DNA of 64,000 nucleotides from Blautia sp. OF03-15BH (GTDB lineage Bacteria > Bacillota > Clostridia > Lachnospirales > Lachnospiraceae), in the NCBI RefSeq assembly GCF_003463065.1, contig NZ_QSCM01000001.1, positions 1 to 64,000 of the forward strand, read 5' to 3'. This document shows positions 41,588 through 49,324 of this stretch, piece after piece. A model generated the notes under the pieces. The model ran no database searches. It worked only from the letters and a program-made list of their open reading frames with translations, and was not told where the DNA came from. The first letter of the stretch is position 1; every line of letters begins with the position of its first letter. The translations under genes were made by a program, and so were the position numbers.

Positions 41588-42235
41588 ATGTCGGAAAAAA
41601 CAAGAAAGCAGGACTGCCGTACCAGATATACCAGGCAAGCTATAAAGGAAACTTTTTTAGAATTATTAAAGAAGAAAAATTTCACAAAAATCACGGTCAC
41701 TGAAATCTGTAAAATTTCTGAAATAAACAGAGGTACTTTTTATCTGCATTATTACGATATCCATGACGTGTTGGAAGATATTTTAAATGATATGGTACAG
41801 GATATGAAAACAACGGTAGAACATTTATTTTGCCCAAACCAGAAAAGCTGTTCCTATCCCTTCTGCCAAAAAATTCAAATGGAAACAAAATATAGATCTC
41901 TGTTTCTGGATGACACGATTGCTCCCATTCTTCTGGAAAAAATAGCAGCAAATACAAAAGAAGGCTATGTGACCTGGCTTATGTCACACAGCCTCCTGAC
42001 CTTTGAGCAGGCAGAATCGGTTTTTTATTTTCAAATGAATGGCTGCCTTTCCATCAACAGACTGATGCTCCGCAATCACTGTAATGACTGGAAACAGATT
42101 CAGACAACAATTGACAAATTTATCAAAGCTGGACTGGAAAGTTTTCTGATTCATGATCAAAGGGACGAAAATGCTTCCGATAATTTTTGCAGCAAGATTT
42201 CTCCGACTGTTACTGCATCTTCTACACTCAAATAA
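41588..42235 (+). CDS. TetR/AcrR-family regulator
   Basis: A 215-aa regulator. The N-terminal HTH is typical: QAIKETFLELLKKKNF, ITVTEICKISEINRGTFYLHY (split: helix 2, helix 3 and the F-Y-x-H-Y motif), then a ligand-binding helical C-domain. Start at 41588 with TGGAGG upstream. It diverges from the cooC operon, so it is the natural regulator of that operon. Its last 79 bases overlap the end of the convergent DUF3786 gene. Confidence 0.88.
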   Translation: MSEKTRKQDCRTRYTRQAIKETFLELLKKKNFTKITVTEICKISEINRGTFYLHYYDIHDVLEDILNDMVQDMKTTVEHLFCPNQKSCSYPFCQKIQMETKYRSLFLDDTIAPILLEKIAANTKEGYVTWLMSHSLLTFEQAESVFYFQMNGCLSINRLMLRNHCNDWKQIQTTIDKFIKAGLESFLIHDQRDENASDNFCSKISPTVTASSTLK

Positions 42236-42783
42236 TGATCGGCATGATCTTGAAGAAATAGTTTTCCAGATGCAGGAAATTCTTCATCCGCAAACCATAT
42301 CTTTAAAGTTACCGGATATCTTGGCAGAACTGGAAAAACAGCACACAGATCTGCCTTTGTCTCTGTGAATTCTGCACCCAGGCTTTTACATGCTTTTTTA
42401 ATTTTTTCAGGATCTTTGCCCTGCAAAAGCTTTTCCAGTTTCTGCTCTGCAGTCCGGTCAAACTTGGTTCCCCGGATCAATCCGTCTTTCAGATTACCAA
42501 AAGTAATGAGCTTCTGTGAGCCTTCTGTGCCATCGGCCATATCCAGATAATGCAGCAATGTCAGATAATGCCATTCATCTATGTCTGTGTTAATATGGAA
42601 TTCAGGAAGTTGAATTTCAATCATTTCATAAAAACTCAGTACTTCAAGCACATTTCGCCGGCTATGAAAAACAGCCCCACTTTTTGCAGCAAGATCCTCT
42701 CCGGAACGATTTTGTAACCGTTTTACTGCTGCCAGCAGCATTTCCTGAAATGCACGATTTTCTGTTTGATTTTTGTATTCCAT
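42157..42783 (-). CDS. DUF3786 protein
   Basis: A 208-aa cytoplasmic protein matching DUF3786. It is recognised by the Y-L-T-L-L-H-Y-L centre (WHYLTLLHYLDMAD), LITFGNLKDG and PVTLKIWFADEEFPASGKLFLQD. Related domains are fused to Fe-S or corrinoid proteins in anaerobes, which fits the metallocentre theme of the neighbouring operon; this is an inference. AAAGGAG lies upstream of the ATG. Its C-terminal 79 bases are antisense to the end of the TetR gene, an arrangement that would make each transcript interfere with the other. Confidence 0.75.
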   Translation of the reverse strand: MEYKNQTENRAFQEMLLAAVKRLQNRSGEDLAAKSGAVFHSRRNVLEVLSFYEMIEIQLPEFHINTDIDEWHYLTLLHYLDMADGTEGSQKLITFGNLKDGLIRGTKFDRTAEQKLEKLLQGKDPEKIKKACKSLGAEFTETKADLCAVFPVLPRYPVTLKIWFADEEFPASGKLFLQDHADHYLSVEDAVTVGEILLQKLSEAFSSL

Positions 42784-43089
42784 AAATTCTCCTTTGTAAA
42801 TATTTTATCGCATCATATAATAATCAATGTTTATACAAGGATTTTGGTGGTTTCATAAATCTGGCATGTTGGACATGACCATCCCTTATTTGTTAAATCT
42901 GCATGCGTCTAAATGTCGGTATGCTCTTAATCAATTTGCTTCATATTCTTCTTTAGACTGTGATACTTTCCTGTTTTCACGATAATAAAGCTGATATATT
43001 TTTTGATTCTGGTGTATAAATTTCCTTTTAACTTGCCTACGATCAACATATTAAGTTTTATTCCTGTATTGACTTTTCCTTTAAATTTC

Positions 43090-43117
43090 ATTATAGTTGT
43101 AATTATATTATTTACAA
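43090..43117 (-). promoter_or_regulatory. Probable promoter toward the DUF3786 gene
   Basis: TTGTAA (43112-43117), a 16-base spacer and TATAAT (43090-43095) on the minus strand. It would give a leader of about 300 bases to the DUF3786 gene, the next gene on that strand. Its sequence is copied from, or the source of, the cooC promoter. Confidence 0.5.
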
Positions 43118-43139
43118 TCATCAAAATAAAAAATATGTA

Positions 43140-43178
43140 CAAGTTCTCAACACATTGAAAAGAACTGTTGAGAACTTG
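43140..43178. promoter_or_regulatory. Perfect 13-base inverted repeat upstream of the Rrf2-type gene
   Basis: Arms caagttctcaaca (43140-43152) and tgttgagaacttg (43166-43178) are exact complements with a 13-base spacer. The inner 7 bases of each arm equal those upstream of the TetR gene. Confidence 0.7.
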
Positions 43179-43262
43179 AGATGTTTTTAACAAGCCAGAA
43201 ATATTTTGTCTCAAAAATGTGAAAGCAAAATCATTATATCATACTACAAGGAGTTTCTTATC

Positions 43263-43733
43263 ATGAAATATTCAACGAAATTAAGTGATACTGTTCATGT
43301 GATGGTTCTGATTGCTATCAACCAGGAAAAATCTCTCTCCAGTGCCTCAATTGCAGAAAGTGTCCATACAAATCCCGGCTTTGTGCGCCAGCTTATGTTA
43401 AAACTAAAAAAAGCCGGACTTATGACCAGTGTAGCCGGACATGCCCGTCCTTCTCTTTCAAAACCAGCAGACCAGATTACATTGCTGGATATTTATAAAG
43501 CAGTGGAAGGTGAGAAACCGCTGCTTCATTTAGATACTCATACCAACCCCGATTGCGGCGTTGGCATTAATATTCAGTTGTCTTTGCAGGAATTCTATAA
43601 TGAAATTCAAAAGGCTGCCGAAGAAAAAATGAATACGATTACTTTACAGGACATCATAAATACCTATTATCAGCGAACATCTATGCAAATTGCCACATTT
43701 GTCTATGACAAATGTGGCAATCCTCAGATATGA
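43263..43733 (+). CDS. Rrf2-family transcriptional regulator
   Basis: A 156-aa regulator. Winged-helix DNA-binding domain: KYSTKLSDTVHVMVLIA, SSASIAESVHTNPGFVRQLM and the wing GLMTSVAGHARPSLSK. The IscR/NsrR Cys triad is absent (one Cys in the middle region, one near the end), so a Fe-S cluster is unlikely; it resembles YwnA/CymR-like members. Start at 43263 with AAGGAG upstream. It converges on the leuC-type gene with 3 bases between their stops. Possible targets are its own promoter and the dehydratase operon. Confidence 0.88.
   Translation: MKYSTKLSDTVHVMVLIAINQEKSLSSASIAESVHTNPGFVRQLMLKLKKAGLMTSVAGHARPSLSKPADQITLLDIYKAVEGEKPLLHLDTHTNPDCGVGINIQLSLQEFYNEIQKAAEEKMNTITLQDIINTYYQRTSMQIATFVYDKCGNPQI
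43690..43722. terminator. Perfect 15-base hairpin at the end of the Rrf2 gene
   Basis: Arms attgccacatttgtc and gacaaatgtggcaat around a 3-base loop lie inside the Rrf2 coding sequence and directly after the leuC-type stop on the other strand. No T run follows on either side, so it may protect the convergent mRNA ends instead of terminating them. Confidence 0.6.
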
Positions 43734-43736
43734 CAG

Positions 43737-44972
43737 TTATACGATTTTTCCCGCCACTGCACAGGCAGCTGCGGTTTTCGGAGATGCAAGATAAATCTCC
43801 ACTTTGGAGGTTCCCATACGGCCAAGGAAGTTCCGGTTATTGGTCGCCACGACACGTTCTCCATCTGTAAGGATTCCGCCGGTTCTTCCACAGCAGAGTC
43901 CGCAGCCCGGATGGGTGATGATTGCTCCGGCTTCCGCCAGGACATCCATAATACCAAGCTCTATCGCCTGTCTGTAGATCTTCCGGCTGGCCGGAGTCAC
44001 AATAAGCTTTACATAGTCTGCAACCTTCCTGCCCTTCAGGACCTCGGCAGCTGCCTGAAGATCCTCCAGACGGCCATTGGTACAAGAACCGATAAACACC
44101 TGGTCGATGGGAATGCCGGAAAGCTCGCTGACGTTGCGGATCTTGTCCACCTGCGAAGGACACGCCATCACAGGTACAAAGTCCTCTGCCTGGTAAACGA
44201 CGGTTTTGCAGTAGGAAGCATCCTCATCTCCCACCAGGCTCTTCTGATAATCGTTCAGCGTCACGTTACAATATTCTGCCGTCTTCTCATCCGGTGTGAA
44301 AAGCGCACATTTGGCTCCTGCCTCCACAGCCATGTTTGCCATAGTCATACGGCTGGAAACGGACATCTCCTCCACAGTGCTTCCGGTAAACTCCAGTGCC
44401 CGGTAAGTAGCCCCGTCTGCTCCCAGATCACCCAGGAGCCGTAAGATCACATCCTTGGACATGACATTTTCCGGCAATTTTCCATTGATGACGACTTTGA
44501 TCGTTTCCGGCACACGGATCCACATGCTTCCGGTTCCCAGAATACTTGCCATCTCGGTATAACCGATACCGGAGGAAAAAGCACCTACGCAGCCGTAGGT
44601 CGTAGTATGGCTGTCCGTGCCGAAAACCACATCTCCCGGCTTTACATAACCGGCTTCCGTCATCAGCTGGTGGCAGATCCCATCGCTTCTGTGTACATGA
44701 GTCATGCCGTATTTTTCCGCAAAAGCATCTCCCGTATGGAAGTGTCTCGTATCATCCAGTTGGCTGGCCGGTACGAGATGGTCATAAATCAGAACTGCTT
44801 TATCCGGATCCCAGAGCTTCTGAAATCCCATTTCTTCAAATTTTTCAGCGACAAAGGGGATAAAAATGTCATGGATCATGACCCGGTCCACCGAAACGGT
44901 AGCGATATCACCCGGCTTTACCTGTTTGCCCGTATTATGATGAATGATCTTTTCAATCACTGTCTCGCCCAT
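43737..44972 (-). CDS. 3-isopropylmalate/aconitase-type dehydratase large subunit, pair B
   Basis: A 411-aa large subunit of the LeuC/homoaconitase group. The [4Fe-4S] ligands are visible: Cys in FIGSCTNGRLEDL and the C-x2-C in HPGCGLCCGR. It also has TDSHTTTYGCVGAF and VHRSDGICHQL. With its small subunit it would isomerise a 2-alkylmalate by dehydration and rehydration. The substrate is uncertain: isopropylmalate (leucine), citramalate (isoleucine) or homocitrate. It is last in a four-gene operon that includes a second pair. Confidence 0.9.
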   Translation of the reverse strand: MGETVIEKIIHHNTGKQVKPGDIATVSVDRVMIHDIFIPFVAEKFEEMGFQKLWDPDKAVLIYDHLVPASQLDDTRHFHTGDAFAEKYGMTHVHRSDGICHQLMTEAGYVKPGDVVFGTDSHTTTYGCVGAFSSGIGYTEMASILGTGSMWIRVPETIKVVINGKLPENVMSKDVILRLLGDLGADGATYRALEFTGSTVEEMSVSSRMTMANMAVEAGAKCALFTPDEKTAEYCNVTLNDYQKSLVGDEDASYCKTVVYQAEDFVPVMACPSQVDKIRNVSELSGIPIDQVFIGSCTNGRLEDLQAAAEVLKGRKVADYVKLIVTPASRKIYRQAIELGIMDVLAEAGAIITHPGCGLCCGRTGGILTDGERVVATNNRNFLGRMGTSKVEIYLASPKTAAACAVAGKIV

Positions 44973-44989
44973 ATTTTTCTCCTTCCCGG

Positions 44990-45484
44990 TCAGTCCAGAC
45001 CATTCAGCTTCCGCATGGCTTTCACCAGTCCGCCGGCTCTTAAAATATCCATGAGATTCTCCGGCAGGGAAGCGATCGGGTACTGTTTTCCATTGTGATC
45101 CACATGCTGATTCATGACAACGGTGACTTCATCTCCTTCTTTCACATGATCGTGAAGTTCCGGCTGCTCGATGAGCAGAAGACCATTGTTGATGGAATTG
45201 CGGAAAAAGATCCGCGCGAAGGATTTTGCAATGACACACTGAATCCCCAGTGCTTTGATGATCTCCGGAGCCTGCTCCCTGGAGGAACCGCAGCCAAAGT
45301 TCTTTCCGGCAACGATAATATCGCCTTTCCGGATCTCTCCGGCCAGTTCCGGTCGAAGGGGACTGAAGCCGTACTGTTTCATATCGTCAATGGTCTTGAG
45401 CGCCAGGTACTCGGTGGGGATAATGATATCCGTATCGATATCATCTCCCAGAACCCAGATCCGTCCTGTAAATGATGTCTCCAT
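44990..45484 (-). CDS. 3-isopropylmalate/aconitase-type dehydratase small subunit, pair B
   Basis: A 164-aa LeuD-type swivel subunit. It has GDDIDTDIIIPTEYL near the start and KNFGCGSSREQAPE in the centre, with FARIFFRNSINNGLLL after it; these bind the substrate carboxylate and shape specificity. Start at 45484 (AGGAG upstream). It lies 17 bases before the matching large subunit. Confidence 0.9.
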   Translation of the reverse strand: METSFTGRIWVLGDDIDTDIIIPTEYLALKTIDDMKQYGFSPLRPELAGEIRKGDIIVAGKNFGCGSSREQAPEIIKALGIQCVIAKSFARIFFRNSINNGLLLIEQPELHDHVKEGDEVTVVMNQHVDHNGKQYPIASLPENLMDILRAGGLVKAMRKLNGLD

Positions 45485-45518
45485 AATGTATTCTCCTATC
45501 TGCTGTTTCCATCTGCTG

Positions 45519-46772
45519 TTATCTGATCTCACCTGCCAGAGCGATCTTTCCTGCGATGGCAGAGGCTGTTACCGTTGCGGCAGAACCTAAGTAAACCTTG
45601 GAACTCGGATGGCCGGCGCGTCCCTTAAAGTTTCTGGTTCCGGTGCTGATCAGCACTTCATTTTCGCCGATGACACCCTGACAGCTTCCCCAGCAGACAC
45701 TGCAGTTGGGGTTCATGACGATGGCTCCGGCTTCCATGAAGATATCGATCAGACCTTCTTTTAAAGCCTGGCGATAAACGGTAAGACTGGCAGGAACGAC
45801 CAGAAAACGTACCTTATCTGCAACTTTTCTGCCCTTGATGAGCTCTGCTCCCACCCGGAGATCTTCGATCCGTCCATTGTTACAGGAGCCTAAGAAAGCT
45901 TCGTCAATGGGAAGACCTGCGACCTCTTCAACCGGAACCACATTGTCCACGAAATCCGGTTTTGCGGCTACCGGACGGACTTTGGAGAGGTCGAAGGTGT
46001 ACTCTCTTGCGTAAACGGCGTCAGGATCGCTCTTGTAGACAGCCTTGGGCTCTCTTCCGTGCTCTTTTAAGTATTCCAGAGCCTTCTCATCTGCTTCAAA
46101 AATACCGGTCTTTGCTCCGGCCTCCACAGCCATGTTGCAGAGCACCATACGGTCACTGATGCTTAAAGTCTTCGCTCCCTCGCCGGTGAACTCCATGACC
46201 TGGTAATTGCAGCCATTGGCGCCGATCTCACCGATGATGGTAAGGATCAGATCTCTGGCATAAACGCCTTCAGGCAGTCTGCCGATGAGATTGAACTTTA
46301 CAGTTTCCGGAACCAGTACCCAGGAGGTACCCGTTACCATGCCGTAAAGAAAATCCGTACAGCCCACACCCGTACCGAAAGCACCAAGCGCTCCGTAAGA
46401 GCAGGTATGGCTGTCTGCACCGAAGATCAGCTCGCCGGGACGGACATAATTTTCCATCATCACCTGATGGCATACTCCCTTCCCCTCCCAGAAATCGATC
46501 TGATTCTCTTTTGCAAAATCACGCATTTTTTTCTGAGAAGCAGCGGTCTTCGGATTATCAGATGGAACGTTATGATCCACGATAAATACCAGCTTCTTTG
46601 TGTCCTTGATATGCGGATGTTTCAGTTTATTCCGGTACATATCCACCGTCAGATGCGTGGTTCCGTCATTGCTCATAAGACGGTCCAGTTCCACTGTATG
46701 GATATCTCCCGGTTTTACAGAATCCACTCCGGCTGCTGCTGCAATGATTTTTTCGGCGATGGTCATTCCCAT
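45519..46772 (-). CDS. 3-isopropylmalate/aconitase-type dehydratase large subunit, pair A
   Basis: A 417-aa large subunit, clearly distinct from pair B. The cluster ligands are in FLGSCNNGRIEDL and NPNCSVCWGSCQG (C-x2-C); the latter replaces the usual G-C-x-x-C-x-G with S-V-C-W-G. It carries ADSHTCSYGALGAFGTG and WEGKGVCHQVMM. Its ATG shares a base with the stop of the small subunit (TAATG). The strong divergence suggests a different substrate from pair B. Confidence 0.9.
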   Translation of the reverse strand: MGMTIAEKIIAAAAGVDSVKPGDIHTVELDRLMSNDGTTHLTVDMYRNKLKHPHIKDTKKLVFIVDHNVPSDNPKTAASQKKMRDFAKENQIDFWEGKGVCHQVMMENYVRPGELIFGADSHTCSYGALGAFGTGVGCTDFLYGMVTGTSWVLVPETVKFNLIGRLPEGVYARDLILTIIGEIGANGCNYQVMEFTGEGAKTLSISDRMVLCNMAVEAGAKTGIFEADEKALEYLKEHGREPKAVYKSDPDAVYAREYTFDLSKVRPVAAKPDFVDNVVPVEEVAGLPIDEAFLGSCNNGRIEDLRVGAELIKGRKVADKVRFLVVPASLTVYRQALKEGLIDIFMEAGAIVMNPNCSVCWGSCQGVIGENEVLISTGTRNFKGRAGHPSSKVYLGSAATVTASAIAGKIALAGEIR

Positions 46773-47257
46773 TATTTTTCCTCCTCCCGGTTCAGAGAAG
46801 CGATCAGGCCGCCCTGGTTCAGTATGTTCTGCATGTATTCCGGCAGTTTCGTGCAGGAATACGTTTTCCCGTTGGCTTCAGCTGTTCCTTCTGACATATG
46901 AAGGATCATCGTATCGCCGGTCTTTACTTCATCAGGAAGGTCCTTGCAGACGATAGCCGGAAGTCCGATATTGATGGCATTTCGAAAAAAGATCCGTGCA
47001 AACGATTTTGCGATAACTGCCTGCACACCCAACGCTTTCAGTACACCGGGAGCCTGCTCTCTTGATGAGCCGCAGCCGAAGTTTTCACCACCAATGACAA
47101 AATCTCCCGCTTTGACTTTCTTGGAAAAATCCGGGTCCAGAGATTCAAACGTGTGGCTTTTCATCTCGTCCAGGTTTGGAAGCAGAAGATACTGAGATGC
47201 TATGATCTGGTCGGTATCCAGATCGTTATGAAATTTGAAGATTGTTCCTTTTTCCAT
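46772..47257 (-). CDS. 3-isopropylmalate/aconitase-type dehydratase small subunit, pair A
   Basis: A 161-aa LeuD-type subunit with HNDLDTDQIIASQYL and ENFGCGSSREQAPG, then FARIFFRNAINIGLPA. It is the first gene of the dehydratase operon and overlaps the large subunit by one base. Start at 47257 with a GGGAAA box upstream. No leuA, leuB or citramalate synthase gene is in the window. Confidence 0.9.
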   Translation of the reverse strand: MEKGTIFKFHNDLDTDQIIASQYLLLPNLDEMKSHTFESLDPDFSKKVKAGDFVIGGENFGCGSSREQAPGVLKALGVQAVIAKSFARIFFRNAINIGLPAIVCKDLPDEVKTGDTMILHMSEGTAEANGKTYSCTKLPEYMQNILNQGGLIASLNREEEK

Positions 47258-47277
47258 AAACAGTTTCCCTTTCTTTG

Positions 47278-47340
47278 AAAAAAACTCCCGGAATCTTATT
47301 CCCACTCCAGAACAGAGTGTTCATAAGACTCCCGGAGTCT
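47278..47340 (-). terminator. Terminator of rpsB-tsf
   Basis: Long arms of the type actccgggagtcttat and ataagattccgggagt on the minus strand pair around an inner hairpin and end in a T run of seven. Confidence 0.8.
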
Positions 47341-47371
47341 TTCCTGATTCAACTTTTCAGTTTCTCACAGA

Positions 47372-48310
47372 TTAAGCGTTCATCTGTTTTGCAACTTCAG
47401 CTGCGAAATCCTCGTTCTTCTTCTCAAGGCCTTCACCAGTCTCGAAACGAACGAAGCCTTTGATGGTGATGTTAGCGCCTGCAGCTTTTGCTACAGAGTC
47501 AACGTATGCTTTCACGGACTGTTTTCCGTCCTCAGCTTTTACATAAACCTGGTCAAGCAGGCAGATCTCTTTCAGCTCTTTGTTTACACGGCCGTTGATC
47601 ATGCCCTCGATAACCTTCTCCGGTTTAGCAGACTCTTTCGGATCGTTTTTGATCTGAGCAAGAAGGATCTCTTTCTCATGTGCGATATAGTCTGCGGAGA
47701 TCTCGTCTCTGCTGGTGTAGAGCGGTTTCAGAGCAGCTACCTGCATAGCTACATTCTTAGCCATCTCTTTAACTTCGTCATTTACCACGTCGGTAACAAC
47801 GTCAACCAGAACACCGATCTTTCCGCCAGCGTGAATGTAGGAAGCAACGAAACCGTTCTCCTCTTTCACCTGCTGGAAACGACGGATCTTCAGGTTCTCG
47901 CCGATGACTGCGATCTGAGCTGCCAGCTCCTCAGCTACAGTCTTGCTCTCATCCAGGTGCCATTTCTCAGCCAGGAAAGCGTCGATGTCGGCTGCCTCGG
48001 TGGTCAGAGCCTGATCTGCAACAGTCTTTACATAGTTACGGAATTTCTCGTTCTTTGCAACGAAGTCGGTCTCAGAGTTAACCTCTACGGCTACTGCACT
48101 CTTGCCGTCCTCAGCTACAACGTCAACTACGATACCCTCAGCTGCGATTCTGTTGGCTTTCTTCTGAGCCTTTGCAAGACCTTTCTCTCTCAGGAACTCA
48201 ACGGCTTTGTCCATATCGCCGTCGGTCTCAGTCAGAGCCTTTTTGCAGTCCATCATGCCTGCGCCGGTCATTTCTCTCAGTTCTTTTACCATTGCTGCTG
48301 TAATAGCCAT
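47372..48310 (-). CDS. tsf: Elongation factor Ts
   Basis: A 312-aa EF-Ts, the nucleotide-exchange factor of EF-Tu. It has the N-terminal UBA-like domain (ITAAMVKELREMTGAGMMDC), the TDFVAKNEKF motif that contacts EF-Tu, and a coiled-coil insert. It follows rpsB by 27 bases. The next gene downstream is not pyrH, as it would be in most relatives. Confidence 0.97.
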   Translation of the reverse strand: MAITAAMVKELREMTGAGMMDCKKALTETDGDMDKAVEFLREKGLAKAQKKANRIAAEGIVVDVVAEDGKSAVAVEVNSETDFVAKNEKFRNYVKTVADQALTTEAADIDAFLAEKWHLDESKTVAEELAAQIAVIGENLKIRRFQQVKEENGFVASYIHAGGKIGVLVDVVTDVVNDEVKEMAKNVAMQVAALKPLYTSRDEISADYIAHEKEILLAQIKNDPKESAKPEKVIEGMINGRVNKELKEICLLDQVYVKAEDGKQSVKAYVDSVAKAAGANITIKGFVRFETGEGLEKKNEDFAAEVAKQMNA

Positions 48311-48337
48311 TTTTACATTCCCTCCGTCGTATGATGA

Positions 48338-49081
48338 TTACTCTTCTACCGGTGCTTCCTCGGTCTCCACGTCGGTTCCCTCGTAAACTTCTTCCTCAGC
48401 ACCCTGATTTGCCTCGATAACAGCGTCTGCCATCTTGGAAACGATCAGTTTTACGGCACGGATTGCATCGTCGTTACCCGGGATCACATAATCCAGCTCT
48501 TCCGGATCACAGTTGGTATCAGCGATACCGATCAGCGGAATACCCAGAGTATGAGCTTCCTGTACGCAGATTTTCTCTTTTTTCGGATCTACTACGAAGA
48601 TTGCATCCGGGATCTTCTTCATATCTTTGATTCCGCCCAGGTTCTTCTGCAGTTTGTCCATCTCTTTGCGAAGAGCGATAACCTCTTTCTTCGGCAGTAC
48701 CTCGAAAGTACCGTCCTGCTCCATGGTCTCGATCTCTTTCAGACGATTGATACGGCTCTGGATGGTCTTGAAGTTGGTCAGCATTCCGCCGAGCCATCTC
48801 TCATTTACATAGTACATTCCGCAACGCTCAGCCTCTGTCTTTACAGCGTCCTGAGCCTGTTTCTTGGTACCAACGAAAAGAATGTTGCCACCCTCAGCAG
48901 CGATATCAAATACTGCCTTGTATGCGGTGTCAACCATTCCTACAGATTTCTGAAGGTCGATGATGTAGATGCCGTTTCTCTCGGTGTAGATGTAGGGAGC
49001 CATTTTGGGGTTCCATCTTCTGGTCTGATGACCAAAATGTACGCCGGCTTCGAGTAACTGTTTCATTGAAATAACGCTCAT
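48338..49081 (-). CDS. rpsB: 30S ribosomal protein S2
   Basis: A 247-aa S2. Full family match: MKQLLEAGVHFGHQTRRWNPKM, NERWLGGMLTNFKTI, DAIFVVDPKKEKICVQEA and IPLIGIADTNCDPE. A short acidic tail (EEEVYEGTDVETEEAPVEE) ends it. AAAGGAG lies before the ATG. About 200 bases of leader upstream may contain the usual autoregulatory S2 site, but no clear fold was seen. Confidence 0.97.
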   Translation of the reverse strand: MSVISMKQLLEAGVHFGHQTRRWNPKMAPYIYTERNGIYIIDLQKSVGMVDTAYKAVFDIAAEGGNILFVGTKKQAQDAVKTEAERCGMYYVNERWLGGMLTNFKTIQSRINRLKEIETMEQDGTFEVLPKKEVIALRKEMDKLQKNLGGIKDMKKIPDAIFVVDPKKEKICVQEAHTLGIPLIGIADTNCDPEELDYVIPGNDDAIRAVKLIVSKMADAVIEANQGAEEEVYEGTDVETEEAPVEE

Positions 49082-49281
49082 GTCTTTTATCTCCTTTGGT
49101 TTTGTTCTTCCGTATGTTTTATTCTTCCTTGGAAACCTTTTCGGGCACCGTCCTCGGAATCCACATACGTGTTTTATTTTAGACTAGGGCAGTATACCAC
49201 AGATCCTGCCATTCTGCAAGCTTTTTTTACCTGGATCCTGCAGAAAACCCCAGATTCCGTAGATCTCTTCGCAGAATTGAA

Positions 49282-49322
49282 AAAAGCTCTCCGGCTTTTT
49301 CGAATGACCGGAGAGCTTTTTT
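49282..49322 (-). terminator. Terminator of the ABC exporter operon
   Basis: Arms aagctctccgg and ccggagagctt, followed by A/T-rich tracts on both sides, just after the permease stop. Confidence 0.85.
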
Positions 49323-49324
49323 CA

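Larger units (their letters stand above)
42784..43262. other. Non-coding control region duplicated from the cooC promoter
   Basis: About 480 AT-rich bases. A block at 43085-43178 repeats the layout of 41461-41547: attatagttgt, ttacaat, then the CTCAACA/TGTTGAG inverted repeat. I see no reliable gene; a 54-codon basic frame on the minus strand lacks a ribosome site and overlaps the promoter. Confidence 0.6.

Noticed and set aside
42927..43214. 95-codon basic frame on the minus strand
   Set aside because: Its start lies upstream of the promoter; a shorter version begins at the -10 box and has no ribosome site.
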